From Fenollaria massiliensis (GTDB taxonomy: Bacteria; Bacillota; Clostridia; Tissierellales; Peptoniphilaceae), in contig NZ_HG326225.1 of assembly GCF_000312505.2 (NCBI RefSeq), forward strand, positions 1 to 64,000: a stretch of 64,000 nt of DNA, written 5' to 3'. Both the position numbers and the translations under genes were made by a program. The notes below the pieces were generated by a model. The model did no database searches. It saw nothing but the letters and a program-made list of their open reading frames with translations, and was not told where the DNA came from. Shown here piece by piece: positions 1-6,540 of this stretch (position 1 is the stretch's first letter; the number at the start of each line of letters is the position of its first letter).

Positions 1-121
1 AAGTTTTTTAAAAAATTTTAAAGTTTTTTGTAAATATTTTTACTTTTTATTTACACTCCGCTCCATGTAGTTGTCAAGTAAATTGCTTTACACAAATTTT
101 TTATTCGTCTATATACTTCAA

Positions 122-150
122 TTGCTTTTTCTTTTTTCATGTGCTATAAT
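122..150 (+). promoter_or_regulatory. Sigma-A promoter of the SPOUT methyltransferase gene
   Basis: TTGCTT (122-127), a 17-base spacer and TATAAT (145-150), with TGC just before the -10 box (extended -10). The predicted start of transcription, near 157, falls on the first G of the GGTGAT ribosome binding site, giving a leader of about 9 bases. Confidence 0.75.
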
Positions 151-165
151 TTTCTTGGTGATTAT

Positions 166-1029
166 ATGAAATTTATTGATTTAAACTCTATGAGTGATGA
201 AGAAAGAATCCCTTATATAAAGGAAGTCTTTTCTGGTAAATATACTGAGGCATCAAAAAAGCATCCTGATATCCTTAGTCTTATTAAATTAAATAACAAT
301 TCAAGGCCAAATCCATTAAATGAGATTGCTCTTGAAGGTGTTTGGGGGCTGAATTTGATTCTTAAGTACAATAAGAAACTTAATTACTTGGTCATCTGTC
401 CTGAGTACATAAAAACTGCTGAGGCGCAAAGCCTTGTTGCTGAAGCGTTTGATAGAGATGCCAAGCTTTATTTCGTCTCGAAGAAAACTTTTGACTACTT
501 AAGTGAGGAGAAGAACCCTCAAGGCATCATCACGGTCTTCTTTATGAATGAAGGCAGCTTCAAGTCCATTGATCCCACTAAGCCTCTAGTTGTGCTTGAC
601 GGTCTTGAAATTCATGGCAATATTGGCACTATACTTAGAACGCTTGATGCGCTTGCCATCTATGATGTTGTCTTTATCAATAGAAAGGTCAGAATCAATC
701 ACCCGAAACTTGTTCGCTCCTCTCTTGGAAGCTTTCTTAATATGAATATTATTGATACAAATTTCGATGAACTTTATTCTTATCTAATGGATAATGGCTA
801 TACCATTTACTTAACTGATACTGATGCCAAAGCCATATACATGGATACTGAATATAAGGACAAAGTTTGCTTTGTGATTGGCAGCGAAAAATATGGTATA
901 TCGCTTCCTTGGTATGAAAAGCGCTATGAGATGATTAAGATACCGATGCATGGTGATTGTGATAGCTTAAATGTTTCGATTGCGACATCAATAATTTTGT
1001 ATGATTACATGATGCGTTATAAAAGATAA
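166..1029 (+). CDS. TrmH/SpoU-family (SPOUT) RNA 2'-O-methyltransferase
   Basis: A 287-residue SAM-dependent RNA ribose methyltransferase, probably acting on rRNA or tRNA in the cytoplasm. The three SpoU motifs are visible. The N and R of motif 1 are near residues 152 and 158 (GNIGTILRT), motif 2 is near 239-244 (GSEKYG), and motif 3 is near 267-272 (SLNVS) in the knotted C-terminal domain. The N-terminal 130 residues would be the substrate-binding part. I start it at ATG 166 rather than the in-frame ATG at 139, because 139 lies upstream of the -10 box and GGTGAT (157-162) sits 3 bases before 166. It stands alone on the plus strand. The target nucleotide cannot be told from sequence. Confidence 0.88.
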   Translation: MKFIDLNSMSDEERIPYIKEVFSGKYTEASKKHPDILSLIKLNNNSRPNPLNEIALEGVWGLNLILKYNKKLNYLVICPEYIKTAEAQSLVAEAFDRDAKLYFVSKKTFDYLSEEKNPQGIITVFFMNEGSFKSIDPTKPLVVLDGLEIHGNIGTILRTLDALAIYDVVFINRKVRINHPKLVRSSLGSFLNMNIIDTNFDELYSYLMDNGYTIYLTDTDAKAIYMDTEYKDKVCFVIGSEKYGISLPWYEKRYEMIKIPMHGDCDSLNVSIATSIILYDYMMRYKR

Positions 1030-1039
1030 ATTATCGTAT

Positions 1040-1073
1040 AAAAAAAGACGATAGAGTTTAATTATCTATCATC
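1040..1073 (-). terminator. Rho-independent terminator after the DUF7010 gene
   Basis: A 9-base-pair stem (1047-1055 with 1065-1073, one G-U pair) is followed on the minus strand by seven T. It has no T run on the plus strand, so it serves the minus-strand gene. Confidence 0.75.
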
Positions 1074-1120
1074 TCTTGCGTTTCTATTTAATTATTTGGC
1101 TCGACAAACTGGGATTTGTT

Positions 1121-1654
1121 TTAGTTATCTCCCATTTTCTTTAATTCCATATGTAATACACAAGCAAATACTATCTCAATAATACATGCCGCAACAGCAA
1201 CCGTTGTGCCGTTTAATGCACATCCTAAAATCAAAGAAATCATCGGAATGGAAATTGCAGCAACTGTATATCCCTTTGATTGATACAACCATGAATAGGG
1301 AAATAAATGTGCTCCAAACACCATAGCGTATACCATAATCATCTTTTCCGGAACCGCACTAAACACCCACATAACGATTAATAAATAAACCATTTGATTT
1401 AAGGTGAAAATGAAGCCTAATTGTCCAAGTGGATTTTGTTTTGAAAAGATATCCACCTTTATAAGTTTACCAATGAGCCAAGACAGCGGTAATAATGGGC
1501 ATGAACAGCAAAACACCAATAAATTTTTCATATTCATATTGATATCTAAAATTGACACAAGTACTATCAGAAGCCATATAATCACCGATGCCATGATAAA
1601 TGGTAATCCTTTTTTCTGCTGAATTGCAATTTCTTTTCTTAATTTATCCATCAT
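1121..1654 (-). CDS. DUF7010-type six-helix membrane protein
   Basis: A 177-residue integral membrane protein with about six hydrophobic segments and a short charged N-terminus (MMDKLRKEIAIQQKKGLPF). The N-terminus and length resemble the DUF7010 family, whose function is unknown to me. The start is taken at ATG 1654 because GGAGG lies 5 bases upstream; the longer frame from a GTG at 1666 overlaps that ribosome binding site. The next codon is also ATG and could be used. It lies in a small patch that also carries conjugation-gene fragments, so it may be cargo of a lost mobile element. Family assignment is from memory of the sequence pattern. Confidence 0.65.
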   Translation of the reverse strand: MMDKLRKEIAIQQKKGLPFIMASVIIWLLIVLVSILDINMNMKNLLVFCCSCPLLPLSWLIGKLIKVDIFSKQNPLGQLGFIFTLNQMVYLLIVMWVFSAVPEKMIMVYAMVFGAHLFPYSWLYQSKGYTVAAISIPMISLILGCALNGTTVAVAACIIEIVFACVLHMELKKMGDN

Positions 1655-1734
1655 TTTCTCCTCCACAAATTCTAATTTATCTAGTTCTATTATATAATAT
1701 AGTCCCTCGCATGTGTAGACTCTTACAGTAAATA

Positions 1735-1917
1735 TTACAATCTGGTTATCACTGTATTACCATTTATCTTAGCTTTACCCTTTCGTGTAATATACTTTTC
1801 AATATCAAAAACATTTCTCTCATCATAATCTTCCAATAACTTGTAATTCTTATGCTTTGTAATATCGAATTTATCAGACAAGAAATGTCTTACTACTCTT
1901 AGATAAAAATATACCAA
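1735..1917 (-). pseudogene. C-terminal fragment (copy A) of a VirD4/TraG-type conjugal coupling protein
   Basis: The frame encodes about 60 residues containing FLSDKFDITKHKNYKLLED and FDIEKY, the pattern I know from the C-termini of VirD4/TraG ATPases that bring DNA to the secretion channel in Firmicute conjugative elements. All ATPase motifs are missing. The start of the frame (FYLRVVRHF) is corrupted relative to the better-preserved copy B (YQLRGVIPF). There is no credible ribosome binding site. It begins directly after the lipoprotein stop codon, and 75 bases (1804-1878) are identical to copy B. A fragment, not a functional gene. Confidence 0.7.
1804..1878. repeat. 75-bp direct repeat, copy A
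   Basis: Identical base for base to 2478-2552 as far as I can read, in the same orientation and 674 bp away. It encodes the conserved core of the coupling-protein C-terminus. The flanking 20-30 bases are similar but diverged. Confidence 0.9.
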
Positions 1918-1919
1918 TT

Positions 1920-2438
1920 TTAATAATCTCCGTCTAAGTAATCCTCAAGTTGATATTCTTTCCCATCAACTTCTATAAACCATGTGCTATAAGCATCTAT
2001 ATTTAAAGGATTATCATCAACAACATGAGTTTTATAATACTCTGTATATATACTATACACGAGATTCTTTCTTGTGTCATTCTTATCTATTTTCCCATTA
2101 TAAAAAGATATATATACAGTAGATACTTTTGTATCTTTTTCCCAATATTTGCTTGCAATTTCATCCATGTGATTGGTATTTATGAGTGGTTTTAATTTAT
2201 CTATTACTTTTTTTACATCATTAATTTTAAAATTTTCAGATGTAACAAAATTAATATATAAGGATGGTCTTAAAAATTTTATTTGAATCTCACCTATTTT
2301 TTTATTTGATGACATCTCTTCTTTAAACAAATGAAATTCTTCACTTTTAACATTTTTTTCTTTAGAACAAGAAGTTATAAATATCAACCCTATCATTAAA
2401 GTCACTATTATTAAATTTTTCCTGTTTTTATTTTTCAT
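1920..2438 (-). CDS. Small lipoprotein of unknown function
   Basis: A 172-residue protein with a lipoprotein signal: a Lys/Arg-rich N-terminus, a hydrophobic stretch and the lipobox FITSC (lipidated Cys near residue 24). The mature part is charged, without membrane helices, and I recognise no family. The ATG follows the TAA of the upstream coupling-protein fragment directly (TAAATG), with GGAGTTAGG just before it, so it was probably translated together with that gene in an intact conjugative element. It sits between the two 75-bp direct repeats. Codon and base use are very AT-rich. Likely a leftover cargo gene; whether it is still expressed is unknown. Confidence 0.7.
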   Translation of the reverse strand: MKNKNRKNLIIVTLMIGLIFITSCSKEKNVKSEEFHLFKEEMSSNKKIGEIQIKFLRPSLYINFVTSENFKINDVKKVIDKLKPLINTNHMDEIASKYWEKDTKVSTVYISFYNGKIDKNDTRKNLVYSIYTEYYKTHVVDDNPLNIDAYSTWFIEVDGKEYQLEDYLDGDY

Positions 2439-2744
2439 TTAACCTAACTCCATCTTTTTTTGTAAATATTTCTCTACATCAAAAACATTTCTCTCATCAT
2501 AATCTTCCAATAACTTGTAATTCTTATGCTTTGTAATATCGAATTTATCAGATAGAAAAGGTATTACTCCTCTTAGCTGGTATATACACTTGCCACCATC
2601 CATTACAGTTATTTAATCTTGGCTCATAAGTTCTTTGCCGTTTTTTGGTAATTTAGACCAAAATATTTTTGATTTGATCTTGTTTCTGATGTGTTATATA
2701 GATCTAAAGTAGAAACTACGTTTAATAACGTAGTATCATGCTTA
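2439..2744 (-). pseudogene. C-terminal fragment (copy B) of a VirD4/TraG-type conjugal coupling protein
   Basis: Read from about 2744 downwards, one frame gives LDLYNTSETRSNQK, WSKLPKNGKELMSQD, a TAA stop at 2613-2615, then VMDGGKCIYQLRGV, PFLSDKFDITKHKNYKLLED and the end at 2439. This matches the C-terminal hundred residues of VirD4/TraG-type coupling proteins in Firmicute conjugative elements (family recalled, not searched). The stop sits where SQDE would be expected, one base change from GAA. The ATPase domain is absent and the fragment ends near the lysS terminator. Together with copy A it marks a deleted integrative conjugative element. Confidence 0.72.
2478..2552. repeat. 75-bp direct repeat, copy B
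   Basis: Partner of 1804-1878. The pair brackets the lipoprotein gene, so recombination between them could remove or amplify about 674 bp. Confidence 0.9.
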
Positions 2745-2747
2745 ATA

Positions 2748-2784
2748 TAAAAATTAAACTGGGATTCATAACAAACCCCAGTTT
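2748..2784 (-). terminator. Terminator of the greA-lysS operon
   Basis: An 8-bp stem (AAACTGGG at 2756-2763 with CCCAGTTT at 2777-2784), followed on the minus strand by AATTTTTA. It lies about 20 bases after the lysS stop. Confidence 0.7.
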
Positions 2785-2802
2785 CATAATTAGCGTATTC
2801 TT

Positions 2803-4701
2803 TTAGTATAATTTTGCTCCTGCTGGTATATGATTATCTACCATTAATAAATGAAGCTTTTCTTTGCCTTCTTCTTCGTGTATTGCTGATAAAAGCATGC
2901 CGCATGAGTCTATGCCCATCATGGCTCTTGGTGGAAGGTTGACTATTGCGATAAGTGTTTTGCCTACTAGCTCTTCTGGCTCGTAGTATTCATGTATACC
3001 GCTTAATATCACTCTGTCTTCTCCTGTTCCGTCGTCAAGAACAAATTTTAATAATTTCTTTGACTTAGGTACTGCTGAGCACTCTTTTACCTTAACTGCT
3101 CTAAAGTCTGATTTAGAAAATGTTTCAAAGTCTACCATATCTTTAAATAATGGTTCTATCTCAACTTTTGAAAAGTCAATCTTTTCATCCGCTTTAACGC
3201 TTGCCTTTGGTGCTGCATCTGCATTAGGATCAGCGCCTATTGGCTTCATTGTTGGGAAGAAGATTACGTCTCTTATAGATGCCTGATTTGTTAATAGTAT
3301 GATTAATCTATCTACACCTATACCAAGTCCGCCTGTTGGTGGAAGACCAACTTCTATAGCGTTTAAGAAGTCTTCGTCCATTGGATGAGCTTCGTCGTCG
3401 CCATATTCTTTTTGTCTTAATTGCTCTTCAAATCTTTCTCTTTGATCGATTGGATCGTTTAATTCTGAGAATGCGTTTGCAATTTCCCAGCAATTAGCAA
3501 AGGCTTCGAATCTGTTAGTAATTCTTGGGTCATCTGGATTTCTCTTTGCTAATGGAGAAATTTCTACTGGGTGGCCAATGATAAATGTTGGCTGATCCAT
3601 ATATTGTTCGCAGAATTCTTCGAACATTTCGCTAATAACGTGTCCTCTAGTCATGCCAGGTTTTATCTCTAATTTATGTTCTTTAGCTACTTCGATAGCT
3701 TCTTCATCTGTATTTATCTTATCAAAGTCAACACCTGTGTGCTCTTTAACTGCATCTTGCATCTTGATTCTTTTCCATGGTGGAGTAAAATCAATAGTTT
3801 TGCCTTGATACTCAACTTTTGTAGTTCCCAAAACTTCTTTAGCTACATAAGCAACAAGATTTTCAGTTATTTCCATCATATCGTTATAGTCAGCATATGC
3901 TTCGTATAGCTCGATATTAGTAAACTCTGGATTGTGTCTTGTGTCCATACCTTCGTTTCTGAACATCTTACCCATTTCATAAACTTTGTCAAAACCACCA
4001 ACTATAAGTCTCTTTAGATAAAGCTCGTTCGCTATTCTAAGTGACATATCGATGTTTAGTGCGTTATGATGTGTTAAGAATGGTCTTGCGTTTGCGCCAC
4101 CAGCAATATTGCCAAGTATAGGTGTTTCTACTTCTAAGTAGCCTAAATTGTCTAAGAATTCTCTAATCTTTTTTATGATTTTATTTCTTAATAAGAATGT
4201 TTCTTTTACTTCTGGATTTACGATTAAATCAACGTATCTTTGTCTGTATCTAAGGTCTGGGTCTTTTAATCCGTGCCACTTTTCAGGTAGTATTTGTAAG
4301 GATTTGGAAAGTAATGTAAGCTTTTTAGCTTTTATACTGATTTCTCCTGATTGTGTTTTAAAAACTTCGCCTTCAACGCCAACGATGTCGCCCATATCTA
4401 AGTATGAGATAATCTTGTAGGCTTCTTCGCCTAATTCGTCAATTTTTGAAAGGATTTGTATTCTGCCTTTCATATCTTGTATGTCCATAAATGAGATCTT
4501 GCCGTGGCCTCTCTTTGACATAACTCTACCAGCTAAGGTAACTTCTTTGCCTTCAAATTCTTCAAAGTTATCAGTAATATCTGTTGTGTGATGATCAGGA
4601 TTGAACTTTTCAATCTTGAATGGGTTCTTGCCTTGATCTTGTAAGTCTTTTAACTTTTGTCTACGAATTTGAAGCATTTCATTTAAATCTGTGTTTTGCA
4701 T
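2803..4701 (-). CDS. lysS: Class II lysyl-tRNA synthetase with C-terminal tRNA-binding domain
   Basis: Charges tRNA-Lys with lysine in the cytoplasm. The 632 residues show the N-terminal anticodon-binding OB fold (about 50-150), class II motif 2 ([14 protein letters not shown], 247-260) and motif 3 (GLGIGVDRL, 458-466). An added domain (about 515-632) resembles the MetRS-beta/EMAP-type tRNA-binding fold. Most bacterial LysRS are about 490-500 residues and stop after motif 3, so the extra 120 residues are a fusion that probably strengthens tRNA binding. A short Ala/Lys-rich linker (about 492-508) joins the parts. AGGAG precedes the ATG. It follows greA by 10 bases and is expressed from the greA promoter. 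Confidence 0.96.
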   Translation of the reverse strand: MQNTDLNEMLQIRRQKLKDLQDQGKNPFKIEKFNPDHHTTDITDNFEEFEGKEVTLAGRVMSKRGHGKISFMDIQDMKGRIQILSKIDELGEEAYKIISYLDMGDIVGVEGEVFKTQSGEISIKAKKLTLLSKSLQILPEKWHGLKDPDLRYRQRYVDLIVNPEVKETFLLRNKIIKKIREFLDNLGYLEVETPILGNIAGGANARPFLTHHNALNIDMSLRIANELYLKRLIVGGFDKVYEMGKMFRNEGMDTRHNPEFTNIELYEAYADYNDMMEITENLVAYVAKEVLGTTKVEYQGKTIDFTPPWKRIKMQDAVKEHTGVDFDKINTDEEAIEVAKEHKLEIKPGMTRGHVISEMFEEFCEQYMDQPTFIIGHPVEISPLAKRNPDDPRITNRFEAFANCWEIANAFSELNDPIDQRERFEEQLRQKEYGDDEAHPMDEDFLNAIEVGLPPTGGLGIGVDRLIILLTNQASIRDVIFFPTMKPIGADPNADAAPKASVKADEKIDFSKVEIEPLFKDMVDFETFSKSDFRAVKVKECSAVPKSKKLLKFVLDDGTGEDRVILSGIHEYYEPEELVGKTLIAIVNLPPRAMMGIDSCGMLLSAIHEEEGKEKLHLLMVDNHIPAGAKLY

Positions 4702-4711
4702 CTTTCAACTC

Positions 4712-5185
4712 CTATGATATCTTTGTTATTTTATATTTCTTAATACCCGATGGTGCTTCTACTTCAACAACTTGATTTCTTTTTCTGCCTATCATGGCTC
4801 TGCCAACAGGGCTTTCATTTGAGATCTTGCCATTAAATGGATCCGCTTCTACAACACCAACGATTTGGTATTCTAAAAACTCGTCTGTATCCAAGTCCTT
4901 GAACCTAACATTCGAGCCAACCTTTACCGATTTATTATCTGTATCTCCTGCTTCGTCTATAAGTACTGCATTTCTAAGTATGTTTTCTAGTTTAGCAATT
5001 TTTTCTTCAAGTGCCGCTTGATCATTTTTAGCTTGATCATATTCAGCGTTTTCACTTAAGTCTCCGTATCCTAGAGCTATCTTGATCTTTTCGGCAACTT
5101 CTCTTCTTGCGACCGTCTTAAGATACTCAAGCTCTTCTTCCTTTTGTTTTAAACCCTCTTCTGTTAAGTATTGTTCTTTGGCCAT
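4712..5185 (-). CDS. greA: Transcription elongation factor GreA
   Basis: Rescues backtracked RNA polymerase by stimulating cleavage of the transcript. It has 157 residues, the usual length. The N-terminal coiled coil (about 1-75) has the acidic tip segment DLSENAEYDQAKNDQA, and the C-terminal FKBP-like domain holds SPVGRAMIGRK. GGGGAG precedes the ATG. It is the first gene of a two-gene unit with lysS, an arrangement common in Firmicutes. It has a near-consensus promoter with direct repeats over the -35 region. Confidence 0.97.
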   Translation of the reverse strand: MAKEQYLTEEGLKQKEEELEYLKTVARREVAEKIKIALGYGDLSENAEYDQAKNDQAALEEKIAKLENILRNAVLIDEAGDTDNKSVKVGSNVRFKDLDTDEFLEYQIVGVVEADPFNGKISNESPVGRAMIGRKRNQVVEVEAPSGIKKYKITKIS

Positions 5186-5219
5186 ACATCTCTCCCCTTA
5201 CATATATATTAACATTGTT

Positions 5220-5248
5220 ATTATATTAGATTTAATCATAATTGTCAA
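5220..5248 (-). promoter_or_regulatory. Near-consensus sigma-A promoter of greA-lysS
   Basis: Minus strand: TTGACA (5243-5248), exactly 17 bases, TATAAT (5220-5225). Both hexamers are perfect consensus. Confidence 0.88.
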
Positions 5249-5267
5249 GCATTTTAATCACAATTGT
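5231..5267. repeat. Direct repeats over the greA promoter
   Basis: Two 15-base copies, 5231-5245 and 5253-5267, read ACAATTnTGATTAAA on the minus strand with one difference, 22 bp (two helical turns) apart. One overlaps the -35 box. This looks like a paired protein-binding site, but the regulator is unknown. Confidence 0.5.
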
Positions 5268-5293
5268 TATCACATTAGCAATGTATATAGACT

Positions 5294-5323
5294 AAAAAAG
5301 ATCTAAATAAAACTTAGATCTTT
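5294..5323 (-). terminator. Terminator after the 186-residue unknown gene
   Basis: A 9-bp stem (AAGATCTAA type, about 5298-5323) with a run of T on the minus strand, just downstream of the stop at 5334. Confidence 0.75.
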
Positions 5324-5333
5324 ATAATTTTAT

Positions 5334-5894
5334 TTATCTGTTCTTAAGCTCTTCTTCGATAGCCTTTCTTAAGCCAGCCTCATCGTCTGGAAGGTCTTCA
5401 TTAAATGATGGATCAAGCACAAATAATATACTTGAGTCTTTTTTAAGAATGATGCACTCGCCATCTTCAGAGTCAGAATAGTCTCTAAAAGCTTCGATAC
5501 CCATGTCATCAAGTATCTTAAATACAAGTTCTAGCTTTTTATTGCGTCTTGTAACATAGTCTTCAAGCTCATCTGTGCCGATGGCATAAGCGCCAATCAC
5601 TTGATATTTATCGTACATGCCCTTATATTCATTAAGCACGGGATACTCTTCGACATCAACATAAAGATATTCTCTATTTAAAAATATGTCTCTTGATAGA
5701 ATAAAATCGGCATCGTTAAATTTTAGCTTTAAAAGTGCTGGAAAACCATCTAAATATATTCTATAGTTGTAGCCATCTTCTTCAGGTTTGCAGCTTGGAA
5801 TGCCTTTTAAAAACTCTTTGTAATCTTTTTCTTCTTTGAACATGCCTATCGAGTAGACAAGGTCAAAGTCTCTGTATAGTCTTAGTAAATACAT
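5334..5894 (-). CDS. Conserved-looking protein of unknown function
   Basis: A 186-residue soluble, acidic protein with no signal peptide and no membrane segment. I recognise no family. The N-terminus (MYLLRLYRDFDLVYSIGMF) and a Glu/Asp-rich tail (about 150-186) are the notable parts. It has AGGAG before the ATG. It follows the acetyltransferase gene by 31 bases and shares its promoter and terminator, so the two form a transcription unit. No function is proposed. Confidence 0.75.
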   Translation of the reverse strand: MYLLRLYRDFDLVYSIGMFKEEKDYKEFLKGIPSCKPEEDGYNYRIYLDGFPALLKLKFNDADFILSRDIFLNREYLYVDVEEYPVLNEYKGMYDKYQVIGAYAIGTDELEDYVTRRNKKLELVFKILDDMGIEAFRDYSDSEDGECIILKKDSSILFVLDPSFNEDLPDDEAGLRKAIEEELKNR

Positions 5895-5925
5895 ATAATC
5901 AACTCCTTAAAATATATATACCCAA

Positions 5926-6438
5926 TTATAATTTAATCCAGTATCTTTTTGTTGAGTGAAATTCATCTTCTTTTAATATATTTTCAAGTACTCCTCCACA
6001 CGCTTCTATGGTCTTTGCTGACGCTATATTATTAATGTCGCATGTAATAAGCACTTTTTCATAGTCATGATTTTTATAAAACTTAAGTCCCTCTTTAAGC
6101 ATAGCTTTTGCAAAACCTTTGCGTCTTTCATCTGGTACTATTGAGTAGCCTATGTGTCCACCAAACTTCATTAAAAAGTCATTTAGTTCAAATCTTAAAT
6201 TTATCATGCCAATAACTTTGCTCTCATCGTCATCAGTATAAATATATTGCATCGCAGGGACTATTCCATCTGGGCAGGTGCTTTTATTTTCTATTGACTT
6301 ATTCCTTTCAAGCCACTCATCAAAATCAAGTCTTTCAAGTCCACTAACTCCACAAAATCTTTCTCCTGCTTCTATTATTTTCTCTTTAAATTCTAAAACT
6401 ATATCTTTATGATTTTTATTTGCTTTAATAAGTTTCAT
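5926..6438 (-). CDS. GNAT-family N-acetyltransferase
   Basis: A 170-residue GCN5-related acetyltransferase, expected to move acetyl from acetyl-CoA to an amine. The acetyl-CoA loop region is around 105-120 (IVPDERRKGFAKAMLKEG), followed by the typical ITCDINNIASAKTIEACGG segment (about 133-152). The layout matches the RimJ/RimL-like or YjaB-like small-molecule acetyltransferases; the substrate is unknown. GGAAG lies just before the ATG. First gene of a two-gene unit with its own good promoter. Confidence 0.85.
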   Translation of the reverse strand: MKLIKANKNHKDIVLEFKEKIIEAGERFCGVSGLERLDFDEWLERNKSIENKSTCPDGIVPAMQYIYTDDDESKVIGMINLRFELNDFLMKFGGHIGYSIVPDERRKGFAKAMLKEGLKFYKNHDYEKVLITCDINNIASAKTIEACGGVLENILKEDEFHSTKRYWIKL

Positions 6439-6458
6439 CTCTTCACTTCCTTTTATAT

Positions 6459-6487
6459 ATTATAATTTATTGAAGTGTGAATTGCAA
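6459..6487 (-). promoter_or_regulatory. Sigma-A promoter of the GNAT unit
   Basis: Minus strand: TTGCAA (6482-6487), 17 bases, TATAAT (6459-6464). The -35 box directly abuts the T tract of the PFOR terminator, so the two units are packed with no spare sequence. Confidence 0.8.
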
Positions 6488-6519
6488 TAAAAAAGATGCG
6501 AAAATCTCTCCTCGCATCT
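6488..6519 (-). terminator. Terminator of the PFOR gene
   Basis: A 7-bp stem AGATGCG/CGCATCT (6494-6500 with 6513-6519), followed by TTTTTT on the minus strand. Confidence 0.75.
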
Positions 6520-6540
6520 AATTAAATATATTTATTTAAA

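Noticed and set aside
72-96. TTGACA on the minus strand near the left edge, as a promoter for a gene to the left
   Set aside because: The matching -10 is only TAAATA at 18 bases and the gene it would serve is outside the window.
2716-2735. ACTACG-N8-CGTAGT hairpin as a terminator
   Set aside because: A short stem without a T run; it lies within the decayed coupling-protein frame and is likely chance.
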